Part shown: one piece after another, positions 1-6,867 of the stretch | How positions within the stretch are numbered: the first letter of the stretch is position 1 | Layout: every line of letters begins with the position of its first letter | The notes under the pieces: model-generated | Database searches by the model: none | Seen by the model: the letters and a program-made list of their open reading frames with translations, nothing else | What the model was told of the DNA's origin: nothing | Made by a program: the position numbers and the translations under genes | Source of the DNA: Chloroflexota bacterium | GTDB taxonomy: Bacteria; Chloroflexota; Limnocylindria; Limnocylindrales; CSP1-4 | Assembly: GCA_005880805.1 (NCBI GenBank) | Contig: VBFZ01000046.1 | Span: forward strand, 1-13,073 | DNA: 13,073 nt | Reading direction: 5' to 3'

Positions 1-811
1 CCTTCTCGGCCACGGCGCTCTGCAGGTAGAACTGCATGTACGGCGTGATCGTCGTGCCGACCACCGCAACGATCAGCAGCAGGATCGAGGGCTGCAGATC
101 CAGGGAGGGAGTGATCAGCGATCGCCCGACAACACCCCAGTCGGGGTGCGCGAGGACGGCTGACGCCACATAGGCCACGAAGACCAGCGAGATCGACAGG
201 AAGACGCGCTCGACGGTTCGATATGAGGCGAACAGGACGAGCGCCCAGATCGCCACCGCCACGACCGGCACCACGACGAAGCGCGGAACGCCGAAGATCT
301 CGAGCGCCGCGGACGCCCCGGCGAACTCGGCGACGGTATTGGCGATGTTGGCGATGAGCAGGATGGCCATCGCGAAAACGGTCCAGCGGACGCCGAACCG
401 ATCCCGGATGAGATCCGACAGGCCCTGACCGGTCACGACGCCCAGGCGCGCCGCCATCTCCTGGACGATCGCCAGGATCACGATCGTCAGTGGGAACAGC
501 CACAGCAGCGAAAGGCCGGTGCGCGCGCCCATGAGCGCAGAGGTAGTGATGCCGCCGGCGTCGTTGCCGGCGATGCCCGCGATGAGCCCGGGACCCATGA
601 CCGCCAGGAAGGCGATCAGGCCTCGCCGGCCGCGGAATCGCTCGCGAAGACGGAGGATCTCGCCCTGTTCCAAGCGGTCGCGGAGGCGGGCCAGCGGGCC
701 AACGTCCGGCGGCGGTGAGACCCGGCGTCGGCGGCGCATGCGGCCGACCGCATCGCGCGCGCCGACCTCGGCCTGCCGTGCGATCCCCCGGACGGACGGA
801 AGCTCAGGCAC
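1..811 (-). CDS. Nramp-family divalent metal transporter, partial (C-terminus beyond left edge)
   Basis: This is an integral membrane metal-ion transporter of the Nramp/SLC11 fold. About six membrane helices are visible. The TM1 signature reads GPGLIAGIAGNDAGG (Asp codon at 560-562), and the TM6 unwound segment reads GTTITPYMQFYLQSAV near 20-58. The usual DPGN of TM1 is DAGG here, and the usual TM6 metal-binding Met is Thr. These sites match an Nramp subgroup that differs from classical MntH, so Mn2+ specificity should not be assumed. The reading frame opens directly after the TGA stop of the upstream gene (830-832), in the same frame. GTG at 811 (18 nt after that stop) or ATG at 739 could be the start, and neither has a good SD. 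The N-terminus is long, basic and cytosolic. It is very likely cotranscribed with the MgtE-like gene. The family is secure; the start and the substrate are not. Confidence 0.9.
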   Translation of the reverse strand, partial: MPELPSVRGIARQAEVGARDAVGRMRRRRRVSPPPDVGPLARLRDRLEQGEILRLRERFRGRRGLIAFLAVMGPGLIAGIAGNDAGGITTSALMGARTGLSLLWLFPLTIVILAIVQEMAARLGVVTGQGLSDLIRDRFGVRWTVFAMAILLIANIANTVAEFAGASAALEIFGVPRFVVVPVVAVAIWALVLFASYRTVERVFLSISLVFVAYVASAVLAHPDWGVVGRSLITPSLDLQPSILLLIVAVVGTTITPYMQFYLQSAVAEK

Positions 812-829
812 CGCTCGGTCCGCTGGAGA

Positions 830-2089
830 TCATCCCCGCGCGAAGAGGCGCGGGAGACGCTTCTTCCAGGCAGTCGGCAGGACTGTGTCGATCGCGTCGT
901 CGACCGTCACGATCCCGGCCAGGCGTCCCTGATCGTCGACCACGGGGACGGCCAGCAGGTTGTAGTGGGCAACGACCTGGGCGACCTCGTCCTGGTCTGC
1001 CAGGACCCCGACGGCGACCGGCTCCTTGATCATCACGTCGCTGATTGGCGTGCCCGGCGGAGCCACGATCAGGTCACGCAGCGACAGCACGCCGGCCAGG
1101 CGCCCCTCCTCGTCGGTCACGTAGACGTAGTAGATCGTCTCGGCGTCGGGCTCGAGCTCGCGTAGCCGGTCGATCGTCTGGGCGGCAGTCAGCGTCGCCG
1201 GCAAGGACACAAACTCGGGGGTCATGATGCCGCCGGCCGTGTCCTCGGGGTAGCCCAGCAGCTCCTGGACCTCGGCCGCCTCCTCGCGCTCCATGAGGGC
1301 GAGGATCTCGTCGCGGCTCTCTTCCGAGAGGTCGGCGACCAGGTCCGCTGCGTCATCCGGAGACATTTCTTCGAGGATGTCTGCCGCGCGCGCCGGCTCG
1401 AGGTCTTCGAGCACCTCGACCTGCGTGTCGGGCTCCATTTCCTCGATCGCGTCGGCGACGGCTTCGTCGTCGAGCGACGCGAGCACCCCGGCCCGGTCGC
1501 GAGGCGCGAGCTGGTCGATGATCGTCGCGAGGTCGGCCGGATGAAGCTCGGCCAGGCCTCCGTGCGGGACGCGAAGCTTGATCGACGCGATCGACGTCTC
1601 GACCGGGTCGACGTCCTCCCAGTCGATGTACCGCTCGCCAACGGGCAGGCGCAGGTTGCGGGCAACGGTGCGGAAGGGCCCCTCGATGCCGAGTCGGCGC
1701 AGCAGGCCGGCGCCGCCAACGTCCACAGCCACTAGATGGAGCGCACCGCCAACCTCGTCGAGCCGGAGGTCGTTGACGCGGACAACCTTGCGACCGTCGA
1801 TGTCCACGATCTGCTTGTCCATCAGGTCGGAGCGCAGGAGGATTTCGTTCGGCCGCTGGCGGAACGCCTCGATGTCGATCGTCGTCGTTCCCAGGCGCGC
1901 GCCGGTGTCGTCCAGCGTCTCGACCGACGACCAGGGCAGGAAGATGCGCCGTCGCCCCGTCTGGACCACGAGGCCGGTGACCGGCGGGTAGCGGTCGCCG
2001 ACGGCGACGATCAGGTCCGCGACCTGGCCGATCGGCTCGCCCTGCCGATCGCGCACGGGCCGACCGATCGCCTGGCTCAAGTAGAGCAT
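830..2089 (-). CDS. PRC-barrel / MgtE N-domain / CBS-pair protein without a channel domain
   Basis: This is a 419-residue soluble protein. Residues 1-75 look like a PRC-barrel (MLYLSQAIGRPV...), followed by a second barrel-like segment at about 85-165. Residues 173-278 are an MgtE intracellular N domain built of short acidic helical repeats. Residues 285-406 hold a CBS pair with the motifs YPEDTAGGIMTPEF, VLSLRDL and VTVDDAID. In MgtE Mg2+ channels the N and CBS domains bind Mg2+ and gate a C-terminal five-helix pore. Here the protein ends 13 residues after the second CBS domain with no membrane segment. An Nramp transporter follows immediately, so I infer that it gates or senses for that protein. 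The start is supported by GAGGTGG (2094-2100) 4 nt before the ATG. The domain assignment is strong; partnership with the transporter is inference. Confidence 0.9.
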   Translation of the reverse strand: MLYLSQAIGRPVRDRQGEPIGQVADLIVAVGDRYPPVTGLVVQTGRRRIFLPWSSVETLDDTGARLGTTTIDIEAFRQRPNEILLRSDLMDKQIVDIDGRKVVRVNDLRLDEVGGALHLVAVDVGGAGLLRRLGIEGPFRTVARNLRLPVGERYIDWEDVDPVETSIASIKLRVPHGGLAELHPADLATIIDQLAPRDRAGVLASLDDEAVADAIEEMEPDTQVEVLEDLEPARAADILEEMSPDDAADLVADLSEESRDEILALMEREEAAEVQELLGYPEDTAGGIMTPEFVSLPATLTAAQTIDRLRELEPDAETIYYVYVTDEEGRLAGVLSLRDLIVAPPGTPISDVMIKEPVAVGVLADQDEVAQVVAHYNLLAVPVVDDQGRLAGIVTVDDAIDTVLPTAWKKRLPRLFARG

Positions 2090-2093
2090 GCTG

Positions 2094-2100
2094 CCACCTC
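2094..2100 (-). promoter_or_regulatory. Ribosome-binding site of the MgtE-like gene
   Basis: GAGGTGG on the minus strand ends 4 nt before the ATG at 2089. It fixes the start of the PRC/MgtE/CBS gene and is one of only a few clear Shine-Dalgarno sites in the window. Confidence 0.7.
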
Positions 2101-2234
2101 TGGACGGGCCGACCCCCGTCGTCGGTGACTGGTCGGCCGCGGCGGCCGACGGGACCGGCTAGAGGATGCGACGACCCGGCTGTTGGGCCACGGCGCCGAA
2201 TGCGCCGGTGGTACTGGGTCCGGTCTCCACCGAG

Positions 2235-2247
2235 GGAGGAATCCTCC
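2235..2247. repeat. 13-nt palindrome in the metal operon leader
   Basis: The arms GGAGGA and TCCTCC flank a single central base. It lies about 60 nt inside the predicted transcript. It could be an operator for a dimeric repressor or part of the leader RNA fold. The sequence does not discriminate between these, and the CT-rich arm also resembles an anti-SD or SD stretch. Confidence 0.4.
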
Positions 2248-2309
2248 GAAGCTGATTGCACGCACCGCCGCACGCGGCCGCCTCAGCGGAGCGAGGGAGG
2301 TGCGCCCGG

Positions 2310-2339
2310 AGTGTAGTGGCCGCCGTTCTGGCGGGTCAA
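2310..2339 (-). promoter_or_regulatory. Sigma70-type promoter of the MgtE-like / Nramp operon
   Basis: On the minus strand TTGACC (2334-2339) and TACACT (2310-2315) are separated by 18 nt. Both boxes are close to consensus in an otherwise GC-rich spacer. It sits about 50 nt beyond the stop of the phosphoesterase gene and reads toward the metal operon. Confidence 0.6.
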
Positions 2340-2387
2340 ACGTCCTGGTGTGGTCCGGCGCTGCTCGGCGCGACCAGCGGAGATGCC

Positions 2388-3440
2388 TCAGCGAGGCGCG
2401 AACAGCCCGGCCAGGTTCTTCGCGCTGCAGCTCTCCGCGAGGCATCCGAGACCCCACGCGTCCTCGACCGTTCGAAGCAGGGAGTAGTGGTTCGCCGCGT
2501 CGTTTGCCCGCCCGCCCGGCCTGGCGAGCGGCGACACGGCGACAAGTGCGACGTGACCACCGCCGCCCTCATTGGTGGAGCCCTCGTCCCACGTGATGAA
2601 CAGCACGGAATTGGCGAACTCCGGGCTGCCCGTGATCCGGGGAACGAAGCCCTTCAGGAAGTCGTCGCCCGTCGACACCGGGCAGTCATGCGTGTCGTGG
2701 CACAGATTGGGGACGATCAGCTCGAAGTCGGCCGCCTCCGGATCGAAGCGGCTGAAGTTGGTGATCCTCGCGCAACGTGGCGGATTCCGGCTGATGCTCG
2801 TGAAGCTGATCGCTGGCTCGTGCTTCCGGGCGTACTTGCCGGGACCGTCGGCTCCGTTCTCCTCATCGCCGCCCCTGAAGCAGTCGAGCGGCACGTTCTC
2901 CGCGAAGACGGCCCAGCTCCTGCCTGCAGCCTCGACCTGGTCGAACAGGTTGGGGGCGCTGAGGTCGTGGACGCCGTCGTCGCGGACGCCGAGTGTCGAT
3001 CCGGCGACGAGGGCGATGTAGTTCGGTTCGGAGGGGTGGGTGATCGCGTGGTAGTTGGTCGCCAGCGCGGAGTGGTCGATGAGCTCGTCCAGGAACGGCG
3101 CGTCCTGCGCCCCGACGACCCTCCCGTATTCCTTGTTCTCCATGATCAGCACGTAGACGTGCCTGAGCGGCGGCAGTCCGCCGACCGGGGCGCCGGAGGC
3201 CGGCGAGCCCGACCCTGTGGCCGAGGGCGGGGGCGAGGTCGACTGGCCCGCGGAACCGGTCGACGATGGTGTCGCAACGGGCGAGCTCGAAACCGCTGCC
3301 GAGCCTGAAGCGATCGGAGCTCCGGGCGAAGCCGGCGTGCGCCACAGCAGGACGATAGCCACGACGACCGCGGCGACGAGGGCGAGGATGACCGGCCGGC
3401 CAACCGATCTTGACTGCCCTGAACCAGCCACATCCGCCAT
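2388..3440 (-). CDS. Membrane-anchored phosphoesterase (acid phosphatase / phospholipase C family)
   Basis: This is a 350-residue protein. Residues 16-33 form one hydrophobic segment (VILALVAAVVVAIVLLW) without a lipobox cysteine, so it is probably an N-terminal anchor with the enzyme outside the membrane. A Ser/Pro/Gly/Thr-rich linker follows to about residue 87. The catalytic domain shows the family's ordered motifs: VLIMENKEY, NYHAITHPSEPNY, NLCHDTHDC and FITWDEG, which carry the likely metal-binding Glu, His and Asp residues. The layout resembles SapM / phosphatidylinositol-3-phosphatase-like and acid phosphatase A-like proteins. The substrate could be a phosphomonoester or a phospholipid head group. 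I chose ATG 3440 because the hydrophobic anchor begins shortly after it; GTG 3461 adds seven residues. The open frame continues to 4160, but that part is the complement of the cyclase gene. It is a single-gene unit divergent from that cyclase. Confidence 0.85.
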   Translation of the reverse strand: MADVAGSGQSRSVGRPVILALVAAVVVAIVLLWRTPASPGAPIASGSAAVSSSPVATPSSTGSAGQSTSPPPSATGSGSPASGAPVGGLPPLRHVYVLIMENKEYGRVVGAQDAPFLDELIDHSALATNYHAITHPSEPNYIALVAGSTLGVRDDGVHDLSAPNLFDQVEAAGRSWAVFAENVPLDCFRGGDEENGADGPGKYARKHEPAISFTSISRNPPRCARITNFSRFDPEAADFELIVPNLCHDTHDCPVSTGDDFLKGFVPRITGSPEFANSVLFITWDEGSTNEGGGGHVALVAVSPLARPGGRANDAANHYSLLRTVEDAWGLGCLAESCSAKNLAGLFAPR

Positions 3441-3477
3441 CTTGGCAGACAGGCGGTCCACTCTCGATAGACCGTGG

Positions 3478-3505
3478 GGTACGTTCGGAGCGGCGTTCCG
3501 GTACC
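3478..3505. repeat. Imperfect inverted repeat between divergent genes
   Basis: GGTAC (3478-3482) and CGGA (3486-3489) pair with TCCG (3497-3500) and GTACC (3501-3505). It is centred between the phosphoesterase start (3440) and the cyclase start (3552), so it could be a shared operator. No sequence I recognise assigns a regulator. Confidence 0.35.
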
Positions 3506-3551
3506 TCGGACTGGGCCTGCGGGTAACCGCCCGGTGCCACGATCCGCCCCG

Positions 3552-5774
3552 ATGAGCAGTCTCATCGCCCGTTTGGGGCGGCGTGTGGTGCTCGAGTCCG
3601 GGGATGCACCACCTCTCGAAGCGACCGGGGTTCGCCGCGTTGCGGCTGCGGCGCCGGTCAGCGCGCCGGTCGTTGCGCCGGATGTCGACGGGCGCCTCCG
3701 AACGGTCCTGGAGGTTGCCGAGCGTCTGACCCAGACCTTCGATCGCGCAGAGATCCTGCAAACGATCGCGACGGTGGTGAACGACGGGCTCGGCGCCGAC
3801 GGCACCACGATCCGCGTCCTGCAGGATGGCCAGCTTGTTGTCGCGGCCTGGGCCGGCCTGACCGACGAGGACGCGGGAGCGCTGCCCGAGTTCGGCCAGG
3901 GCGACGGCGCATACGGGCTGGTCTTCGAGAGCGGGATGCCGTTCGTCGCGGAGGACGTCCTCGAGAACTCCGAGCTCTCGGTGGTCCTGGCCCGCTACCG
4001 CCCGGCACAGGCCTTCCGCTCGTTGCTCCTCGTTCCGTTGATCCATGAGGGGGACGTGATCGGGGCCATGTCCGCGGTCGCCGGCCGACCACGTGCCTGG
4101 AGCGAGGCCGACGTGGAGTTCGTCCGGGCCCTCGCCACTCATGCCTCGATCGCACTCCACAACGCGACGTTGTTCGAGCGGACGCGGGCGTGGGCCGGGC
4201 AGCTCGCCGTGCTCCAGACGACGTCGGCGCGGATGAGCCGCCAGAACTCCGTGGAGTCAGTCGGCCGGGCGATCGTCGAGGAAGTCCAGCGGATCATCGA
4301 CTACCACAACTGCCGCGTGTATCAGCTCGAGGAGCCCGACGACCTCGTCCCGATCGCGTTCGCCGGCCGCGTCGGCGCCTACGAGAAGGTCGAGATGGAC
4401 CTCCTGCGGACGAAGCTCGGCAAGGGGTTCACGGGATGGGCCGCGCAGCGCGGGAAGCCGTTGCTGATCAACGACGCGAATGCGGACCCACGGGGGTCGA
4501 CAATCCCGGGCACGGATGACGTCGACGAGTCCATGCTGGTCGTGCCGATGCAGTACGACGAGCGGGTCGTCGGCGTGATCACCGTCTCGAAGCTGGGCCT
4601 CCGCCAGTTCGACGAGGACGATCTGCGGCTGCTCATGATCCTGGCCGACCAGGCCGCGACAGCCCTCGAGTCGGCTCGTCTCGTGACCCGCAGCCAGGAG
4701 CTGGCGACGGAGCTTCGGCGGATCCTGGACATGGGCGCGGCGTTGGCCAAGAGCCTCGATCCGCTCACGGTGGCCGACCTCATCGCGCGCCACATGGCGA
4801 CCGCGCTCGGGGTCGATGACTGCGCTATCAGCTACTGGGACAAGGACCTGGAGCGGGTCCTCACGTGGGGCTACTACCCCACGAGCCGGCCGAGACAGAT
4901 CCAGCCCTCCTACGACCTCGCGGACTTCCCGGCAACGCGCGACGCGCTCAGGGACCAGGTCACCGTCGTCATCGACGTCATCGATCCGCACGCGGACCCC
5001 GCGGAGGTCGCCCTGCTCCGCGTACAAGGCTTCAGCTCGCTGGCGATGCTGCCGCTGGTTGCGAAAGGCCAGTCGATCGGACTCGTGGAGCTGATGTCCG
5101 TCGAGTCACGGACGTTCAGCGCCACGCAGCTCGACTTCGCCCGGACGATGGCAACCGAAGCCGCCATGGCGCTCGAGAACGCCCGCCTGTACGAGGACGC
5201 CCGGAAGCTGGCAGACCGCGACCAGCTCACCGGCTTCTACAACCACCGCTTCCTGCACGAGCGACTGGGCGAAGAGATCGTCCGGTCGCAGCGTTCGCGT
5301 TCGCCGCTGAGCGTACTGATGATCGACCTGGACGACTTCAAGCTGGTCAACGACACGTTCGGCCATCTGTTCGGCGACCGCGTCCTGGCGTGGGTGGCCG
5401 AGATCATTCGTTCGACCCTGCGCGCCTCGGACGTCCCGGCCCGGTACGGAGGCGACGAGTTCGCGGTGATCCTGCCGGACACGGACGGCGGGTCAGCCCG
5501 TTCCGCCGCGCAGCGCATCCTGCTTGCGTTTGGGGAGCGGCCGTATCAGGGCGAGGGACGTGGCCCCGTCCCCATCGGTGGCTCGATCGGAATCTCGTCC
5601 TTCCCGCGCGACGGCCGCACCGCGCAGGCGCTCATCGCAGCCGCGGATGGCGCCCTCTACCGGGTCAAGAACGCGGGTGGCCACGACGCGACGGCCGCCA
5701 CTCGTGAAAGCCGACCCAGGACCCGGCGCCGGCCTGGGAGTCAGCCCGGTACGGGAGTACCGGCCTCGGCCTGA
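3552..5774 (+). CDS. Triple-GAF diguanylate cyclase (GAF-GAF-GAF-GGDEF)
   Basis: This enzyme makes cyclic di-GMP from two GTP and is soluble, with no membrane segment. It has 740 residues: GAF1 about 62-208, GAF2 about 234-375, GAF3 about 402-545 and GGDEF 556-725. The cyclase domain has the nucleotide/metal motif DLDDFKLVND (first Asp 592), a canonical GGDEF at 633-637, and an intact allosteric inhibitory site, RASD at 624-627, placed five residues before GGDEF. It should therefore be active and product-inhibited. The three GAF domains probably sense a small ligand or the redox state; which one is not visible. I chose ATG 3552 because the upstream in-frame ATG 3474 lies in what looks like promoter sequence. 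There is no SD; CACGAT ends 8 nt before the ATG and may be the -10 box of a leaderless mRNA. It is followed by a second, damaged GAF-GGDEF gene. Confidence 0.9.
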   Translation: MSSLIARLGRRVVLESGDAPPLEATGVRRVAAAAPVSAPVVAPDVDGRLRTVLEVAERLTQTFDRAEILQTIATVVNDGLGADGTTIRVLQDGQLVVAAWAGLTDEDAGALPEFGQGDGAYGLVFESGMPFVAEDVLENSELSVVLARYRPAQAFRSLLLVPLIHEGDVIGAMSAVAGRPRAWSEADVEFVRALATHASIALHNATLFERTRAWAGQLAVLQTTSARMSRQNSVESVGRAIVEEVQRIIDYHNCRVYQLEEPDDLVPIAFAGRVGAYEKVEMDLLRTKLGKGFTGWAAQRGKPLLINDANADPRGSTIPGTDDVDESMLVVPMQYDERVVGVITVSKLGLRQFDEDDLRLLMILADQAATALESARLVTRSQELATELRRILDMGAALAKSLDPLTVADLIARHMATALGVDDCAISYWDKDLERVLTWGYYPTSRPRQIQPSYDLADFPATRDALRDQVTVVIDVIDPHADPAEVALLRVQGFSSLAMLPLVAKGQSIGLVELMSVESRTFSATQLDFARTMATEAAMALENARLYEDARKLADRDQLTGFYNHRFLHERLGEEIVRSQRSRSPLSVLMIDLDDFKLVNDTFGHLFGDRVLAWVAEIIRSTLRASDVPARYGGDEFAVILPDTDGGSARSAAQRILLAFGERPYQGEGRGPVPIGGSIGISSFPRDGRTAQALIAAADGALYRVKNAGGHDATAATRESRPRTRRRPGSQPGTGVPASA
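5715..5763. repeat. Two tandem stem-loops at the 3' end of the cyclase gene
   Basis: CCCAGG/CCTGGG (5715-5738) encloses a CCGGCGCCGG palindrome (5723-5732). It is followed by a perfect 7-bp stem CCGGTAC/GTACCGG with a GGGA loop (5746-5763). Both lie inside the last codons of the gene. There is no T-tract, so this is at most a weak terminator or an mRNA-stabilising structure. Confidence 0.35.
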
Positions 5775-5832
5775 CCCATTCGTACCGCTCCTGCGGCTGG
5801 ACGGGAGGCCGGGCGGGCGGCATCCTTTGGCC

Positions 5833-6867
5833 GTGGTGGGTGAGGGAACCGCGCGAGCCGACGGCCGCGGTCAAGCCCCCCTCGGGGTCCGCACGACGCG
5901 GCAGCAGCCGTCACCGCGTCGGCCAGCTTCGCAGGTCGACCGCCCGTCAGCGCCGGCGCGAGCTCGAGCAACCGATCCGCAGGAGGTCACCATCCGGCGG
6001 ACCTGGCGGTTCCTCGCGGCGTCCTTCTTCGTCCTGGGGCTGCTGACGGCACTCCGCCTGGCGGCCGGCCAGCCTCGCACGATCGACTTCGTGCTCGGTG
6101 GTCTCGTGCTCGTGACGGGCCTCGCCGCGGTTCTCCATCGCCGCGCGATCCGAGCCCTGGAAACTGGGCGCCGCTCCGAGGCCGAGAGCTTCGCTCGCAT
6201 CCTGCAAGGGTTGTCGCGATCGGTCTCGCCCGACGCCATCGTCGCCGCGATCGTCGAGGAGCTCGGGTCGGCGACGGGAGCGGACCATACCGTGGTCGTT
6301 CGCCTTCGACCGGATGCCCGGCGGGTCGAGGCGACGCTCGTCAGCCGGCGGCCTGGCATTCCGAGCTCCACGACGGAGCTTCCGATCACCGACCTCGAGG
6401 ATCCCCTGGCCGAGGGCCGCCGACGCGTCGCTGCGATGAGCCGGCCGCCGATCGCCGTATCGATCGAGCCCGGCGGAGCCGACCGTCGACGGCCGCGTAA
6501 GGAAGGCGAGCGCAACACCGAGGAGCAGCGGCGCGCGAACCACTCCTGGCGGTGGGATCTCGTCGCGAAGCTCGATCAGCCGGAAGGCCCCGTCCCGGGC
6601 GGCGACGGCGTGTCAACGGCCGAATCCGTAGTCGGTCCGGCCACCGTGCCAGGGCAGTCGCCTGCTGCGCGGATCGCCGAGCGCCTGGCAGCGCGGGTAC
6701 GCACGGTCTTCGGGCTCAGCCACACACTCGCTGCCCCGCTGCAGACCGAAATGGGCATCGTCGGTGCCATCGTGCTGTCGCGGCGGCTCGACGAGCCGTG
6801 GCCCCGCTCCGTGGCGAGGATTATTCCCATCGCGCTGCGGAGGCGCGCGCCTCCACCGACGCCCTGA
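5833..6867 (+). pseudogene. N-terminal half of a frameshifted membrane GAF-GGDEF cyclase
   Basis: Two hydrophobic segments (WRFLAASFFVLGLLTALRLA and IDFVLGGLVLVTGLAAVL, about 6004-6132) form a membrane hairpin. A short helix and a GAF domain follow, to GIVGAIVLSRRLDEPW at about 6757-6805. After roughly 6830 this frame degenerates (RRRAPPPTP) and stops at 6867, while the GGDEF domain continues in the next frame. The start is uncertain. GTG 5833 gives a low-complexity basic leader of about 50 residues. A full AGGAGG site (5981-5986) instead sits 5 nt before ATC 5992, exactly where the membrane segment begins, as if an ATG had been lost. An intact version would be a membrane sensor cyclase. The frame break is seen directly; whether it is mutation or assembly error is not known. 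Confidence 0.65.
5981..5994 (+). promoter_or_regulatory. Perfect Shine-Dalgarno before an ATC codon
   Basis: AGGAGG (5981-5986) is followed by TCACC and then ATC at 5992-5994, in frame with the membrane GAF protein. No ATG or GTG lies at this point. ATC is a very rare start codon, so either it is used, it is a mutated ATG, or it is a base-call error. Confidence 0.55.

Larger units (their letters stand above)
2090..2303 (-). promoter_or_regulatory. Long structured 5' leader of the metal-ion operon
   Basis: If transcription starts about 7 nt after the TACACT box, the mRNA has a leader of about 210 nt. It can fold. CCA-C-CGGCGC and GCGCCG-TGG (2188-2211, one bulged base) form a 9-bp stem with a 5-nt loop, enclosed by GACCC/GGGTC (2173-2177 with 2216-2220). 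A 13-nt palindrome lies just upstream at 2235-2247. Length and position would fit a cation-sensing riboswitch or attenuator. I could not match it to the M-box, yybP-ykoY, NiCo, cobalamin or glycine consensus by eye. No coding region on either strand of this stretch looks real. Confidence 0.45.

Noticed and set aside
2100..2303. M-box (ykoK) Mg2+ riboswitch in the leader
   Set aside because: A CCCAACAG stretch and a CTGAGGCGGCCGCG stretch recall parts of the consensus, but their order, spacing and the other conserved loops do not fit. I report only an unclassified structured leader.
2256..3308. Plus-strand open frame of 350 codons
   Set aside because: It lies opposite the phosphoesterase, whose family motifs are unmistakable. 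The plus-strand product is a GC-driven shadow.
3441..4160. Upstream extension of the phosphoesterase reading frame to a 590-residue protein
   Set aside because: The extension is the complement of the GAF domains of the cyclase gene and has no protein-like features. The hydrophobic anchor begins just after ATG 3440.
6552..6797. ATG 6552 as start of the second cyclase fragment
   Set aside because: The first 80 codons are the out-of-frame reading of the GAF domain. Protein-like sequence begins only around 6830.
6820..6845. Programmed ribosomal frameshift joining GAF and GGDEF
   Set aside because: There is no X-XXY-YYZ slippery site or downstream stimulatory hairpin, and the domain linker itself is missing.
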